NCBI GenBank assembly: GCA_023091735.1 | Contig: JALKBU010001041.1 | Coordinates: forward strand, 1-17,909 | Length of the DNA stretch: 17,909 bases | Origin: Trichomonas tenax | Taxonomy: Eukaryota; Parabasalia; Trichomonadida; Trichomonadidae | Reading direction: 5' to 3' | Shown here: in pieces, positions 1 through 8,170 of the stretch | How positions within the stretch are numbered: the first letter of the stretch is position 1 | Layout of the letters: each line of letters begins with the position of its first letter | The notes under the pieces: generated by a model | The model's database searches: none | The model's input: only the letters and a program-made list of their open reading frames with translations | Told to the model about the DNA's origin: nothing | Position numbers and translations under genes: made by a program

Positions 1-55
1 TTCAAAATATATACACATATTATATATGAAGCAAGAACATATGTTAACAAAAATA

Positions 56-81
56 TTTGGCGGGAAAATCGTAAAAGTGAC
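56..81 (+). promoter_or_regulatory. promoter-like block with E2F-like site and AAAAGTGAC motif
   Basis: TTTGGCGGGAAAA (56-68) matches the classical E2F/DP consensus (TTTSSCGC or GGCGGGAA type). AAAAGTGAC follows at 73-81, and an ATG lies 9 bases further on at 91. The same pair, TTGGCG plus AAAAGTGAC/T on one strand within about 30 bases, occurs upstream of the gamma-adaptin gene and of the coiled-coil gene at 15762. That it is a promoter is inference from this recurrence; the gene it served seems to be missing or truncated. Confidence 0.4.
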
Positions 82-90
82 AGAAATATC

Positions 91-162
91 ATGGTCAGCA
101 AATACACAACAGAAGTCATCGCAATACATGGAAGTAGTGCTCCTTGTGGCATAATTGGATAA
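91..162 (+). pseudogene. possible truncated 5' end of a gene (23-codon ORF)
   Basis: An ATG at 91, in the context ATATCATGG and just after the promoter-like block at 56-81, opens a 23-codon ORF that stops at TAA (160-162). The codons look more like coding sequence than the AT-rich flanks, with residues such as Glu, Val, His, Gly, Ser, Pro and Cys rather than Lys, Asn, Ile and Phe. Coding character stops abruptly after 162. It could be the surviving start of a broken gene, a genuine micro-ORF, or chance. No trichomonad-type 5' splice site (GTAYGT) is visible near its end to suggest a first exon. No function can be assigned. Confidence 0.25.
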
Positions 163-1977
163 ATTATTTTTCATTGACAAAGGTAAATTGTTCGATTGCG
201 TTCTCATTTATTTTTTTTTTCATCTTTGCTTTATCATAATAAATACAGGTTAATACTAATATCTTGACTATGTATTATGCATATCTAACACTGCTTATAC
301 TATTTATTAAATTTTTTCCATTCCAATATTATTTTCAGAAAAGGCCGTGACACTCTTAACCTTATTTTTAAAAATCCTTCTCGGGCTAATAAAATGCTTC
401 TTATCATTGAATTGGATTATATTAATATTTTAACACAATGATATAGTCAACAGCAACATAGATCTAAATATTATTATACATTTAGTTAGGCGTGAATCTC
501 ATTTTTGTTGAAAATATATTCAATTAACACAAAAAATCGAATTTTGCCCAAACTTTGAAGTGAACATACATTATATATATCATGTAATATATGTTATGAT
601 ATTTCATTTAATTATCACATATGTAAAAAAATTGTCAGTTGCTATTTTTACAACTTTGAAATATTAGAAAGCCACTAGCCCAAAGATTAAGATACTTGAT
701 TACCATGGCTTGGTTAACATAACTTCTCGAGATACATTTTGAATTTCAAAACTGCAGTCAATCAAATGGTATTTGGTCCTAATGTTTTTTATTTTCGAGT
801 ATGTGGTTACTGTATTCGTTATCAATATCCACTTTAACATTAGATTCGAAAAGATAATTTATTCAACATAATCAAACAGTGATTCTGCTTCAATCTATAC
901 AGTCATGGATGGATACTTACATTGAAAGTTATTAATATTCCCTGAGATATATCGAAGTTCGCCGTAAAAATTCCAATAAAGATATGTCAAAAAAATTAAC
1001 ATCTTTGTCAAATTTAATCAAATATGATAATTAAAAATCAGAATAAGTAACTACAGCATACAGATAGTTGAAATAAATTTGGCTCTTAAACCAAAATTAA
1101 TTAATTTCGTTTGAAACTGATGAATTCAATGTTAAAAATCAATTTCACAACGATCTTGATTATGAAACTATATTTTATGCATACATATATGTTATAATTG
1201 TTTTTGAGAATGTACAATTATGTTGGTTAAGCAATAAAAGCGAAATATAGTCGTAATTCTCAATTATTTTTATGCTAGCTAAAAAATGAAATTAAATAAT
1301 AAATCACATATTACTTGATACAGCAATATGCAAATCATATGTAAAAACATGAAATCAAATGTAATATTATTTGATTGAATTGAAAAATTTCATTTGATGA
1401 TTAACTCTTACTCATTTTAATACACTACATCCTACATATAACTATTCTGCAATGGAATGATTTTTCAACGAACACATATGTAGTTACGATTAGAAAGAAA
1501 AAATACAATTACATCGAGAATCAAACAATCGATTAATATGTCAAAAAATACTTTTCCCATTAGACTATTTTGACATGTAAATTTTCAAATTTTTATTTAA
1601 TCAAATTTCAAATTTATGCTCTCTATAACTTAAGTTAGTAGAGCTTAGATATTTTAGTATGAGCATCTACACTACCCCTTGTGTCTACCAGTAAAGTTAC
1701 AAGGAAATTGAATCTGGGAAAGGTAGTGTCACAGCCGTTTTTCCAGAAAATGTTCCAGAAAGTTTTTATTTCCATCCAGAATCCAAAATATCTTCCAAAG
1801 TTGCATCCCTACTAATACTTATACTAATGCTAAATCTTTGCAACGCTGTCAATTCATTGATCTCAAAAAGCTAATTTCGCCACTTTTTGAGTAGTGTTCA
1901 AATTTTTCATCATAATGATATATAGATATACTTAATTATATATTTTTATTTTCAAAAATTTTAAAGGAATATTAAAT
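163..1977. other. gene-free AT-rich spacer
   Basis: No ORF of coding character is seen on either strand. The stretch is AT-rich with many short A and T runs. A D-arm-like string (TTAGTAGAGC near 1635) and a TAGCCC string near 676 have no matching T-arm or acceptor stem, so no tRNA is called. Confidence 0.6.
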
Positions 1978-1981
1978 ATGG

Positions 1982-2067
1982 TGGATGACCAAAATATGAA
2001 GGTTCCGCCCTAATTATGCATAGCTGAGGTCCGTGTTCAACTCCCGACAACGTACTTTTTTCTTTTT
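1982..2067 (+). pseudogene. degenerate tRNA-like (Pol III type) sequence
   Basis: GTTCAACTCC at 2035-2044 fits the RNA polymerase III B-box consensus GTTCRANYCC exactly. The surrounding GAGGTCC...CTCCCGACA resembles the 3' half of a tRNA, with variable loop followed by T-arm. A weak A-box-like string starts at 1982, about 53 bases upstream. T-runs (2056-2061 and 2063-2067) sit where a Pol III terminator would be. Only three of five T-stem pairs form and no acceptor or anticodon stem closes, so this is not a working tRNA. It is best read as a tRNA fossil or a tRNA-derived short element. Confidence 0.35.
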
Positions 2068-2102
2068 GCAATTTGCACGAAAGCAAGCTTTTGATTAAAA
2101 AG

Positions 2103-2162
2103 GCGGAGCCATTGATAGCAATTAAAAAAGCGGAGCGTTTTGAATGCTATCGATGGCGGAGC
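2103..2162. repeat. three GCGGAGC repeats with an embedded 13-base inverted repeat
   Basis: GCGGAGC occurs at 2103-2109, 2130-2136 and 2156-2162, at intervals of 27 and 26 bases. Between them lies an inverted repeat: GCCATTGATAGCA (2108-2120) against TGCTATCGATGGC (2145-2157), 13 positions with one G/T wobble and a 24-base loop. GGTTCCGCC at 2000-2008 is also the near inverse of GGCGGAGCC at 2102-2110. The patch is GC-rich within very AT-rich DNA. It may be the remains of a small foldback or tRNA-derived element. A 76-codon open frame on the minus strand (2147-2377) overlaps it but has no ATG. Confidence 0.5.
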
Positions 2163-2377
2163 TCATTCGCCTCAGAGTATGAAAAGAAAAAATGCAGCTG
2201 GAAAAAGTGATAGAAAATTGAAAGGAAAATTAATAATATGTTCACAATACTATCATAATCTATAGTCAGCAATAATAATTTTGAAAACCATTCAATTTCT
2301 TCAATTAGCTTTTTGAGACCAATGAATCGGCCTCTTTGCAAAATGTCCCATAAGTTGGATAAATGCGTTATTTCCAC

Positions 2378-3144
2378 AATATGTTGATATTCACAAAGTG
2401 CTCTAAATAATGCATAAATAAAAATATATGTTATTTATTCTGACTTCAAATAAAATGTAAACTGTCAAATGTCAAAAATAATTTTGAAATTGGAATAAGT
2501 TTTTGGGAGTAAACTGAAAGTAATGATTCGATTTTCTTTATTGAATATCTTTAATTTACCGTTATTTATTTATGGGCTTTGTGTATATCGAAATTAATAA
2601 TTTCGGATCTTATTTTTTACAGATCATCTTCAACAAAAATGATATTTAGAGACATAGCTGTTAAATATATAATTGGATCCTTCTGTGTGGCATTGTCACA
2701 TAAGTAAATTGCGATATCTTTGAAATTAATGGAGAACTTTTATTTAATCGTCAGTTACACTTGGTAACTTCAGAAATAACCATTTATCGTGTTAAGGAAA
2801 GGAATACCGAGTACATAATAATTCCAACCACATATTTTATAAGTTTGAATTTTTTGAAAAATGCGAGATTCGTACTTTATTTTTGTGAAATAAACTGTCC
2901 ATAATCTAATTAGCACAGTTACAAAAATTAAACGATAAATTATTATAGTAACGGAATTTTGAAAATATTTCCATTAAAGTAGTTAACCGCATTTGCTGTA
3001 ACCATGTGTGGGACACCAGCATTCAGGATTTTGTTCCTAAAATGCGTATAAATTGCAAAAACTGAATTGGAAAATATCAGTAACTAGGGATAGAAATTTA
3101 TTAAAACAAAAGAATAAAGGGAGGTACTAAAAACAATCTATGAT
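2378..3144. other. gene-free AT-rich spacer 3' of the kinase gene
   Basis: No convincing ORF is present on either strand. A slightly less AT-rich patch near 2990-3055 shows no extended reading frame. The part next to 3144 would hold the 3' end of the kinase transcript. Confidence 0.6.
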
Positions 3145-4131
3145 TCATGCTCTAAGAGGGCTTCCAATCAAAGGCTTAGCATATCTGAAATATTGTCTGC
3201 ACTTTGCGTTCTTAACAACAACAAGTGGAGTGTAGTTACGGAGATTGAGCTTTGGTGTTGTGATGGCTGGGAGCTTTTTATCAACCTGTGATTGGCTGCA
3301 CTTGAAGTTTCCTGAGTCATTGTGGTTGAGAAACTCAACGATCTGATCGATGCTCGACCTTGCCTGGGGGTCCTGAACAATGCACATGCTGACAATCTCA
3401 CCGAGTACACCATGTGCAAGATTGTTGAACACAAGTGTTCCACACTTGACATCCTTGAGGAAGTGGGCCTCGCTGGTGTACTTGAATGGTAAAGTGAGGT
3501 TTGTTAACATGTGAATTGTGAGTCCAAGGGACCAAATATCGGACTTGAATGGATCGTACTGGTCGCAAAGGATGATTTCTGGGGCGAGATATATAGTGGT
3601 GCCACAGAATGTCCTCTGAATAGTTGTAGTTTCTCGAGATAAACCAAAGTCAATAAACTTTGGAGTGTAATTAGCATCGAAAAGGATGTTCTCCGGTTTT
3701 ATGTCACGGTGAACAATCCTTCTCTGATGTAAATACTGCAAACCACTCAGTATTCCGGAAACAATCTTCACTTGTTCGGTGTATGTGAAGATGACGTTAT
3801 TCAAAAGTACTTTCTGAATGTCACCATTAGGAAGGTATTCCATAACAATCATTATAATATCCTCTTCGTATATAATGTCATATACGCGGGCAATGTTAGG
3901 ATGGTCCAACCTGGAAGCTATTCTAAGCTCGTTCTCCATGTACTGAAGTATGCCGTTTTTCACGATTTCCGTGCGATCAAGGATCTTAATTGCAACATAG
4001 TTATCAAGTTTCTCGTCATGCCCGAGCACAACGACAGCGAAGGACCCATTGCCGAGCTGCTTGATCACTTTGTACTTGCCAACACGCTGTGGAACTCTTA
4101 TGTGATTGGAGCAGCACTTGACAGCACTCAT
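3145..4131 (-). CDS. Ser/Thr protein kinase, CAMK-like
   Basis: A complete eukaryotic protein kinase of 328 residues. Visible motifs are the glycine loop GNGSFAVV (27-34), the ATP-anchoring lysine in VAIK (K49), the helix-C glutamate (E68, in ENELRIASRLDHPNI), the catalytic loop HRDIKPEN (141-148; D143 is the proton acceptor and the Arg before it marks an RD kinase), DFG (161-163), APE (184-186) and DIWSLG (198-203). All catalytic residues are present, so it should be active. LDHPNI and YLHQRRIVHRDIKPEN are typical of the CAMK/CAMKL group; the target is unknown. After the kinase domain (about 20-272) comes a basic tail of about 55 residues with no recognised domain. The stop is TGA. The ATG is preceded by TCAATATA (minus strand), with a TCAATTTC further up that also occurs before the gene at 5532. 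Trichomonads have very large families of such stand-alone kinases, so orthology cannot be fixed by eye. Confidence 0.93.
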   Translation of the reverse strand: MSAVKCCSNHIRVPQRVGKYKVIKQLGNGSFAVVVLGHDEKLDNYVAIKILDRTEIVKNGILQYMENELRIASRLDHPNIARVYDIIYEEDIIMIVMEYLPNGDIQKVLLNNVIFTYTEQVKIVSGILSGLQYLHQRRIVHRDIKPENILFDANYTPKFIDFGLSRETTTIQRTFCGTTIYLAPEIILCDQYDPFKSDIWSLGLTIHMLTNLTLPFKYTSEAHFLKDVKCGTLVFNNLAHGVLGEIVSMCIVQDPQARSSIDQIVEFLNHNDSGNFKCSQSQVDKKLPAITTPKLNLRNYTPLVVVKNAKCRQYFRYAKPLIGSPLRA

Positions 4132-4707
4132 TATATTGATATAAAAAAATAAAACAGAAATTGAGAACTTGTAGTTGTTTCAGTAACACACAAAATTTTT
4201 TCACTTATAATTTAACTCTACGAAACTGAATATAGAGATTTCTCAGAAATAGATAAAATTGCGTTTATTCAATTTGTTTACGTAATTGAGAGCCACATAA
4301 AAGCACGACCACAGACTGATTTATTTTTCATATTTTCTTTGTTATTCTTAATGCACTCCTTTAGGCGTATCTATATACCAATTTCTGTGTCGATAGCTTC
4401 AATATTTTCTATAAAAAAATAAAAATATCGTTTTTTAGTTGCACAATATCATTATACTCTCCAAAATGGCAATATTAATTTTGCTGTGTAAAAAAATTAA
4501 AAGACGTTTTTTTTGAAGCATGTCCCAACAGCTATAAATCAGAGAGTGATTAAAAATATAGTCTTTTTTTCATGGAGGACGTTATTTTGGATAAAGAAAT
4601 TTGAAAAAGGACATTGTTAGCCTGACATAACCGAAATGCACCTTTTTATCTTCATACTTCGACCAGTGGTGGCAGGTGACGGTAGTGGATCCTATTAAAC
4701 CGGAATT
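4132..4707. other. kinase upstream region and spacer
   Basis: Extremely AT-rich near the kinase start, which presumably contains its promoter. Near 4620-4700 the composition becomes less AT-rich as the decayed coding region begins. No intact ORF with coding character is seen. Confidence 0.5.
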
Positions 4708-5184
4708 TTAATATATTTCATTTTCATTCAAAAATTTGAAATAAAATGTCGGGCCGTTTCCTCTTACATTTAGAGGTAAAAGTTCAATGTCATTAAACTA
4801 TTTGGTGGTTTTGAGGCAAGATTTCTCAAATTCATTTCGAACACCAAGAAATACAACAATATTTGTTGCATGAGATCACCAGATTGCATGTGATAATTCT
4901 CTGCCATCAAATAGATGAAATTTCACAACTTGTGAATCCAAAACGATGATGAGTTTCTTTTTCGCTCGGATTGTCTGTAAGACATTCATCTTATGGGATG
5001 CGGTGCAAATATATGAGTCTTAAATCGCTAACTCCCTTCTCATTATATTGGCGCCATCAAAATGCGAATGTTGTTTCGAGCATAAAAGATGAGAAACAGC
5101 TTCTATATGATATGGAGAGTCATATTTGATCATCGATTTATCTCATCAGTTTGTTGAAATGTCAGGACGAAAGAAATATGTCAT
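4708..5184 (-). pseudogene. decayed coding region with in-frame stops
   Basis: A single minus-strand frame from an ATG at 5184 to TAA at 4708-4710 spans 159 codons and reads like protein. It is interrupted by TGA-TGA (5143-5148), TAA (5020-5022), TGA (4876-4878) and TAG (4798-4800). Peptide-like stretches include YHIEAVSHLLCSKQH, LIIVLDSQVVKFHLF and FLGVRNEFEKS, and the base composition is less AT-rich than the flanks. Part of a second frame (peptide EKGVSDLRLIYLHRI) also stays open, which suggests a frameshift. I do not recognise the family. It is probably a dead gene or the end of an old duplicate. Chance is not excluded, since unbroken stretches are only 24 to 47 codons. Confidence 0.35.
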
Positions 5185-5531
5185 GTAAAATGTTAATGCC
5201 AATAACCTTAAATTTATTTTTATTCTTTTCACAATGAAAACCTCCCTTATCATCAATTAATACTTATTATTGTTCATACAATTATGTTTCCTAAATGCAT
5301 CATATGTGAAAACAACTAAAAGGCATTATTATTCGAATCATAGTTTATAAATTAAGATATATTAGATGGAAAATGATGATTTGGTTCGATCCTGAAGTTT
5401 GCAAAGACTACGCATTCATATGTTAATGATGATTATTGATTAATATATGGTTTAATATGTGTTTTCCAAAGATGATTTTTCTGGCATGTAAGTTATTTTT
5501 GGCAAAATAAAAGGCAGTTCAATTTCGAAAT
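5185..5531. other. spacer and upstream region of the small coiled-coil gene
   Basis: AT-rich with no ORF. Just before the gene, TTTTTGGCA and AAAAGGCAG (about 5497-5518) and TCAATTTCG directly upstream of the ATG are the only candidate promoter sequences. GGTTCGATCC at about 5383 looks like a Pol III B-box, but no tRNA fold is present around it. Confidence 0.45.
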
Positions 5532-6059
5532 ATGAGTGTTGATCAAAACTCAGTTATTATGAAAGCAATAGAAACCCATAAAAAAGTACAGGAAATGACA
5601 GAGGCCAACAACAAACTTAGACAGCAAATTCAAGACAGACAAGAACTACTCGAGCGTCTTTCTCAACTTACTTTATCTTCCGCTGCACTTTTAAGCTCAG
5701 TCGATAGCACAGCCCAAGTTACAGAGATGTCATCCGTTAAATGCCTCGCAAAGCTCGAGGAATCATCCGCTGTCAACGGAGAAGACAACAAGAAGGATGA
5801 CGACGACCAGGTTAAGCTCATCATCGGAAAGTATCTCAATCACTTACTCGTTAAACTCGTTGACTTCTCCGAAAAGAATCCAAAACAGATCGATATCTTA
5901 GGAATGCAAGAAATTGAGGAAGGAATGGCCGAACTTTACCACTTCGCTGAGGATAGAGGTATCATATTAGAAACGAAGCCAACAGAAGGCTGGAAGCAGA
6001 GTGTTGCTATCCACCAACAGCTTTTCGAGAAGCTTAAGTCTATCATGAGTGCTAATTAA
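5532..6059 (+). CDS. small coiled-coil protein of unknown function
   Basis: A 175-residue soluble protein with no domain I recognise. Residues about 10-45 are a Gln/Glu/Lys-rich helix suited to a coiled coil. A Ser/Leu-rich linker (46-67) and an acidic Asp/Lys stretch (83-93, EDNKKDDDDQ) follow. The C-terminal part (94-175) is a compact predicted helical region with hydrophobic spacing (IIGKYLNHLLVKLVDF) and a single Trp (154). There is no signal peptide, membrane segment or cysteine cluster. Codon use is that of a real gene, clearly different from the flanks. The stop TAA runs directly into ATAAATT, giving TAAATAAA, which fits the trichomonad habit of placing a UAAA polyadenylation signal at or just after the stop. 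The start is taken at the first ATG, preceded by TCAATTTCGAAAT. It may be a cytoskeletal or complex-scaffold subunit, but this is only a guess. Confidence 0.85.
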   Translation: MSVDQNSVIMKAIETHKKVQEMTEANNKLRQQIQDRQELLERLSQLTLSSAALLSSVDSTAQVTEMSSVKCLAKLEESSAVNGEDNKKDDDDQVKLIIGKYLNHLLVKLVDFSEKNPKQIDILGMQEIEEGMAELYHFAEDRGIILETKPTEGWKQSVAIHQQLFEKLKSIMSAN

Positions 6060-6371
6060 ATAAATTCCTGATTGCTGATGATTTGATATTAATAATTGCT
6101 TAATAATTTTCAAAATTTTAAATATCACCATAAGAATCTAATATTGAGCACCATATAATTGATATTGTTATGTGTATTAGAATAGCAGTAATCAAATAGT
6201 GATTTTGCGAAATATAACAAAAATATAATAACATTTTATTGATTTTAAGATTAAGTTAACTTCGAGATAAGGAATTATAAAAAGTGTTTAAATGGCTTGA
6301 ATAGGAAGATTAATTTTATTGGTCATACAAGAGTTTAATATAAATCTATTTAAAACGTATATATTATAGAT
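6060..6371. other. convergent 3' spacer
   Basis: AT-rich sequence between two genes that converge here. It holds no ORF and no recognisable RNA; it would contain both transcript 3' ends. Confidence 0.6.
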
Positions 6372-6791
6372 TTAGGCGAGGGATTTCTCATATGTGACTT
6401 GATCACCGGCTTCTTCGATATTCTTGAATTCTAATTTTGTAAATAAATTGACAAGAGCAGTATTACTCTTGTAAAATGTGCAAGAAATAGACTGTGGGTT
6501 CTTCTGTGATGCAATAAGTGCATTAACTAATGTAACAGCAGCTCCGTGACGTCTGTATGCCTCTAAAACGCCAATGGATGTGATTTTAATCTTTTTGGCG
6601 TTGATTTCGGATGCAATGATGCCACAAGCGACATCACCGTTCATGTATACGATTTCTCCATGAACACCATTCGAAATCTTGAGATTTTGATATAACTGAT
6701 CATCGAGTTTAGTGCCGAAAACAGTCTGATAGATCATTTTGAAGACACCAATCGTCATTTTATCTGCAGGATTCGTTGATAAAGAAGTCAT
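6372..6791 (-). CDS. GNAT N-terminal acetyltransferase, NAA50-like
   Basis: A 139-residue single-domain GCN5-related acetyltransferase. The acetyl-CoA pyrophosphate loop is RRHGAA (80-85, the R/Q-x-x-G-x-G/A motif), preceded by the motif-A strand IKITSIGVLEAY. N110 in FYKSNTALVNLFTKLEFKNIE (107-126) matches the motif-B region of N-terminal acetyltransferases. The pattern I-T-S/T-x-G-V/C-L-x-x-Y-R-R followed by SN-x-A-x-x-x-F/L-x-K-x-x-F resembles NAA50 (San), which acetylates N-terminal Met beside hydrophobic residues and works with the NatA complex. It is shorter than animal NAA50 because the C-terminal tail is missing. NAA50 is the best guess, but another NAA family member is possible. The first ATG (6791) is chosen; Met12 is an alternative. 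Its stop forms TAAATC. It is arranged head to head with the membrane protein gene, with only 42 bases between the likely start codons. Confidence 0.85.
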   Translation of the reverse strand: MTSLSTNPADKMTIGVFKMIYQTVFGTKLDDQLYQNLKISNGVHGEIVYMNGDVACGIIASEINAKKIKITSIGVLEAYRRHGAAVTLVNALIASQKNPQSISCTFYKSNTALVNLFTKLEFKNIEEAGDQVTYEKSLA

Positions 6792-6833
6792 ATGTTACAT
6801 GTGTCACCTTTTTGTACAAAAAAGTGCCATAAC
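6792..6833. promoter_or_regulatory. very compact bidirectional promoter
   Basis: These 42 bases separate the two divergent start codons. They contain AAAAGTGCC on the plus strand (6820-6828), five bases before the membrane-protein ATG. They also contain AAAAGGTGAC on the minus strand (complement of 6803-6812), 11 bases before the acetyltransferase ATG. The two related motifs face their respective genes. No TCAYW initiator is present. Transcripts of both genes must have extremely short leaders, or start inside the opposite coding region. Confidence 0.5.
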
Positions 6834-7658
6834 ATGGATCTTTTTGGATCTGCAACAACTTCTGTTGCATTTCTGACATTTTTCACCGTAGCAATCGTAT
6901 TTTTGTTCGAATTCCACCATATTACTGGATGTAGACAGCCTTTTAAATATTATAAAATTTGTATTATGTCTATTGCTGCATTTCTTTGTATAATAAGTAT
7001 CGCATTTACTGAAGAAAGTCCTAAGTTCTACTTGTTTAATCATACAGCGCCTGCTTTCTATATAATTAGTGTGATATTTGTTTATTATATTCCAAGATTA
7101 ATTTCTGACTATTTTAACATATACAAAAGATGCAAGCACCAAAAGACAAAGAAATCTTTATTATATTTATTCTCATTACTCAAATCAGAAATTCGACTTA
7201 ATTTAATGCGTATATTGCTTTACCCACTTATTGAAGCAATCATATTCATTGCTTACTACAACAATACATTATTGAAGACAATCAATCCAATCATGGTTGT
7301 TCTAATTTCATCGTTTTTGTATGGGTTTTCAAAAATATATTATTACACGACTTCAGCGGCTCTATCCAATAAAGATAAATGGCCTCTCATACAAAGAACA
7401 GCAATTTATATTTTCGAGAGTTTTTGTTTTGCTATTGCGCTTAATTTGATCTGGGTATACTCTTTTAGTTTGATGTCTGTTGTATTTGCAAACTCATTTT
7501 TGAACTATTTCGATTTTCCAAATCCATTGATTTTATGGAAGAAACATTCAACATCATTCATCCAAATATTCATCAGGCTTGCAATTCTATTTGCTCATAT
7601 ATATGCATTCTCAGTCACAATGATGTTTATCACAACATCAGATGTCAACAAATTATAA
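6834..7658 (+). CDS. polytopic membrane protein, about seven spans, unknown family
   Basis: A hydrophobic protein of 274 residues if it starts at the ATG at 6834. The upstream in-frame ATG at 6792 would add 14 polar residues and abut the neighbouring gene's start codon, so the inner ATG is preferred. Hydrophobic segments lie at about 8-28, 40-59, 68-88, 125-142, 150-168, 192-222 (long, possibly two) and 242-264. Between spans three and four is a basic loop (KRCKHQKTKKS), suggesting a cytosolic face. A possible N-glycosylation site (NHT) lies in the second loop. There is no recognisable channel, transporter, GPCR or enzyme motif. Codons are strongly AT-ending, unlike NSF downstream, which suggests weaker expression. 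It could be a lineage-specific membrane protein of an internal membrane or the plasma membrane. Confidence 0.8.
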   Translation: MDLFGSATTSVAFLTFFTVAIVFLFEFHHITGCRQPFKYYKICIMSIAAFLCIISIAFTEESPKFYLFNHTAPAFYIISVIFVYYIPRLISDYFNIYKRCKHQKTKKSLLYLFSLLKSEIRLNLMRILLYPLIEAIIFIAYYNNTLLKTINPIMVVLISSFLYGFSKIYYYTTSAALSNKDKWPLIQRTAIYIFESFCFAIALNLIWVYSFSLMSVVFANSFLNYFDFPNPLILWKKHSTSFIQIFIRLAILFAHIYAFSVTMMFITTSDVNKL

Positions 7659-8170
7659 CTTCTCTCCAATGATTCTTTTTATAAATTTTAACACCAAATT
7701 GTGCTTAATTGGAGCTTCTGGTTCTGACTCAATGCATATTTTAAATTATCATCACTCAGTAATGCCTGAAATCGACCTAAACTGAAAAGATTTATATCGT
7801 GTTCATATTTAAGGAGCTTAAAGTATAACTTATAGACAGTAAATGCACAATAGACGAGGTCATAAAATCAATAAATTCGTGATATGTGAAGCTATCATTT
7901 TATTTTTGTCATGTAATTTTATAATTTTGTCATGTAAAATTAATAACATCTCATTTCATTAATGATTAGACTTAAAATTGGGAGCTTATGTTTTGGGGTT
8001 ATATCGTCTACCTCATAGTGGTTCTATGCCCAAGAAAATTTGGAAAAATAATGATTTAATTTAAAATCTGACAAATTGCTTTTACAAAATAAATTAAAAA
8101 TGTCAAATATGAATAGAACGATATAAAAAAAATTAAAAGTGCCAAAAAACTGCCAGAATTCTTTTTTATT
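7659..8170. other. spacer with NSF upstream region
   Basis: No ORF of coding character. It contains a 13-base direct repeat, TTTTGTCATGTAA (7904-7916 and 7925-7937, period 21). Next to the NSF start are AAAAGTGCC (8135-8143) and a nearby CTGCCAG, the only candidate promoter elements. No TCA-type initiator is seen before the ATG. Confidence 0.5.
8135..8143 (+). promoter_or_regulatory. AAAAGTGCC upstream motif of NSF
   Basis: AAAAGTGCC lies 27 bases before the NSF ATG. It is identical to the motif five bases before the membrane-protein gene and a one-base variant of AAAAGTGAC next to gamma-adaptin. A regulatory role is inferred from recurrence only. Confidence 0.35.

Noticed and set aside
1625..1690. 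D-arm-like sequence TTAGTAGAGC suggesting a tRNA
   Set aside because: No B-box follows at the required distance and no cloverleaf closes.
2147..2377. 76-codon minus-strand frame resembling the N-terminal part of a repeat protein
   Set aside because: No ATG opens it (first codon would be GTG, and the frame is blocked by TAA further up). Its second half is Phe/Leu-rich translation of AT-rich DNA, and it runs through the GCGGAGC repeats.
5378..5401. Second B-box match (GGTTCGATCC) with a pairable T-arm
   Set aside because: All five T-stem pairs can form with two G-U pairs, but the following seven bases find no acceptor partner upstream and no D-arm or anticodon arm is present.
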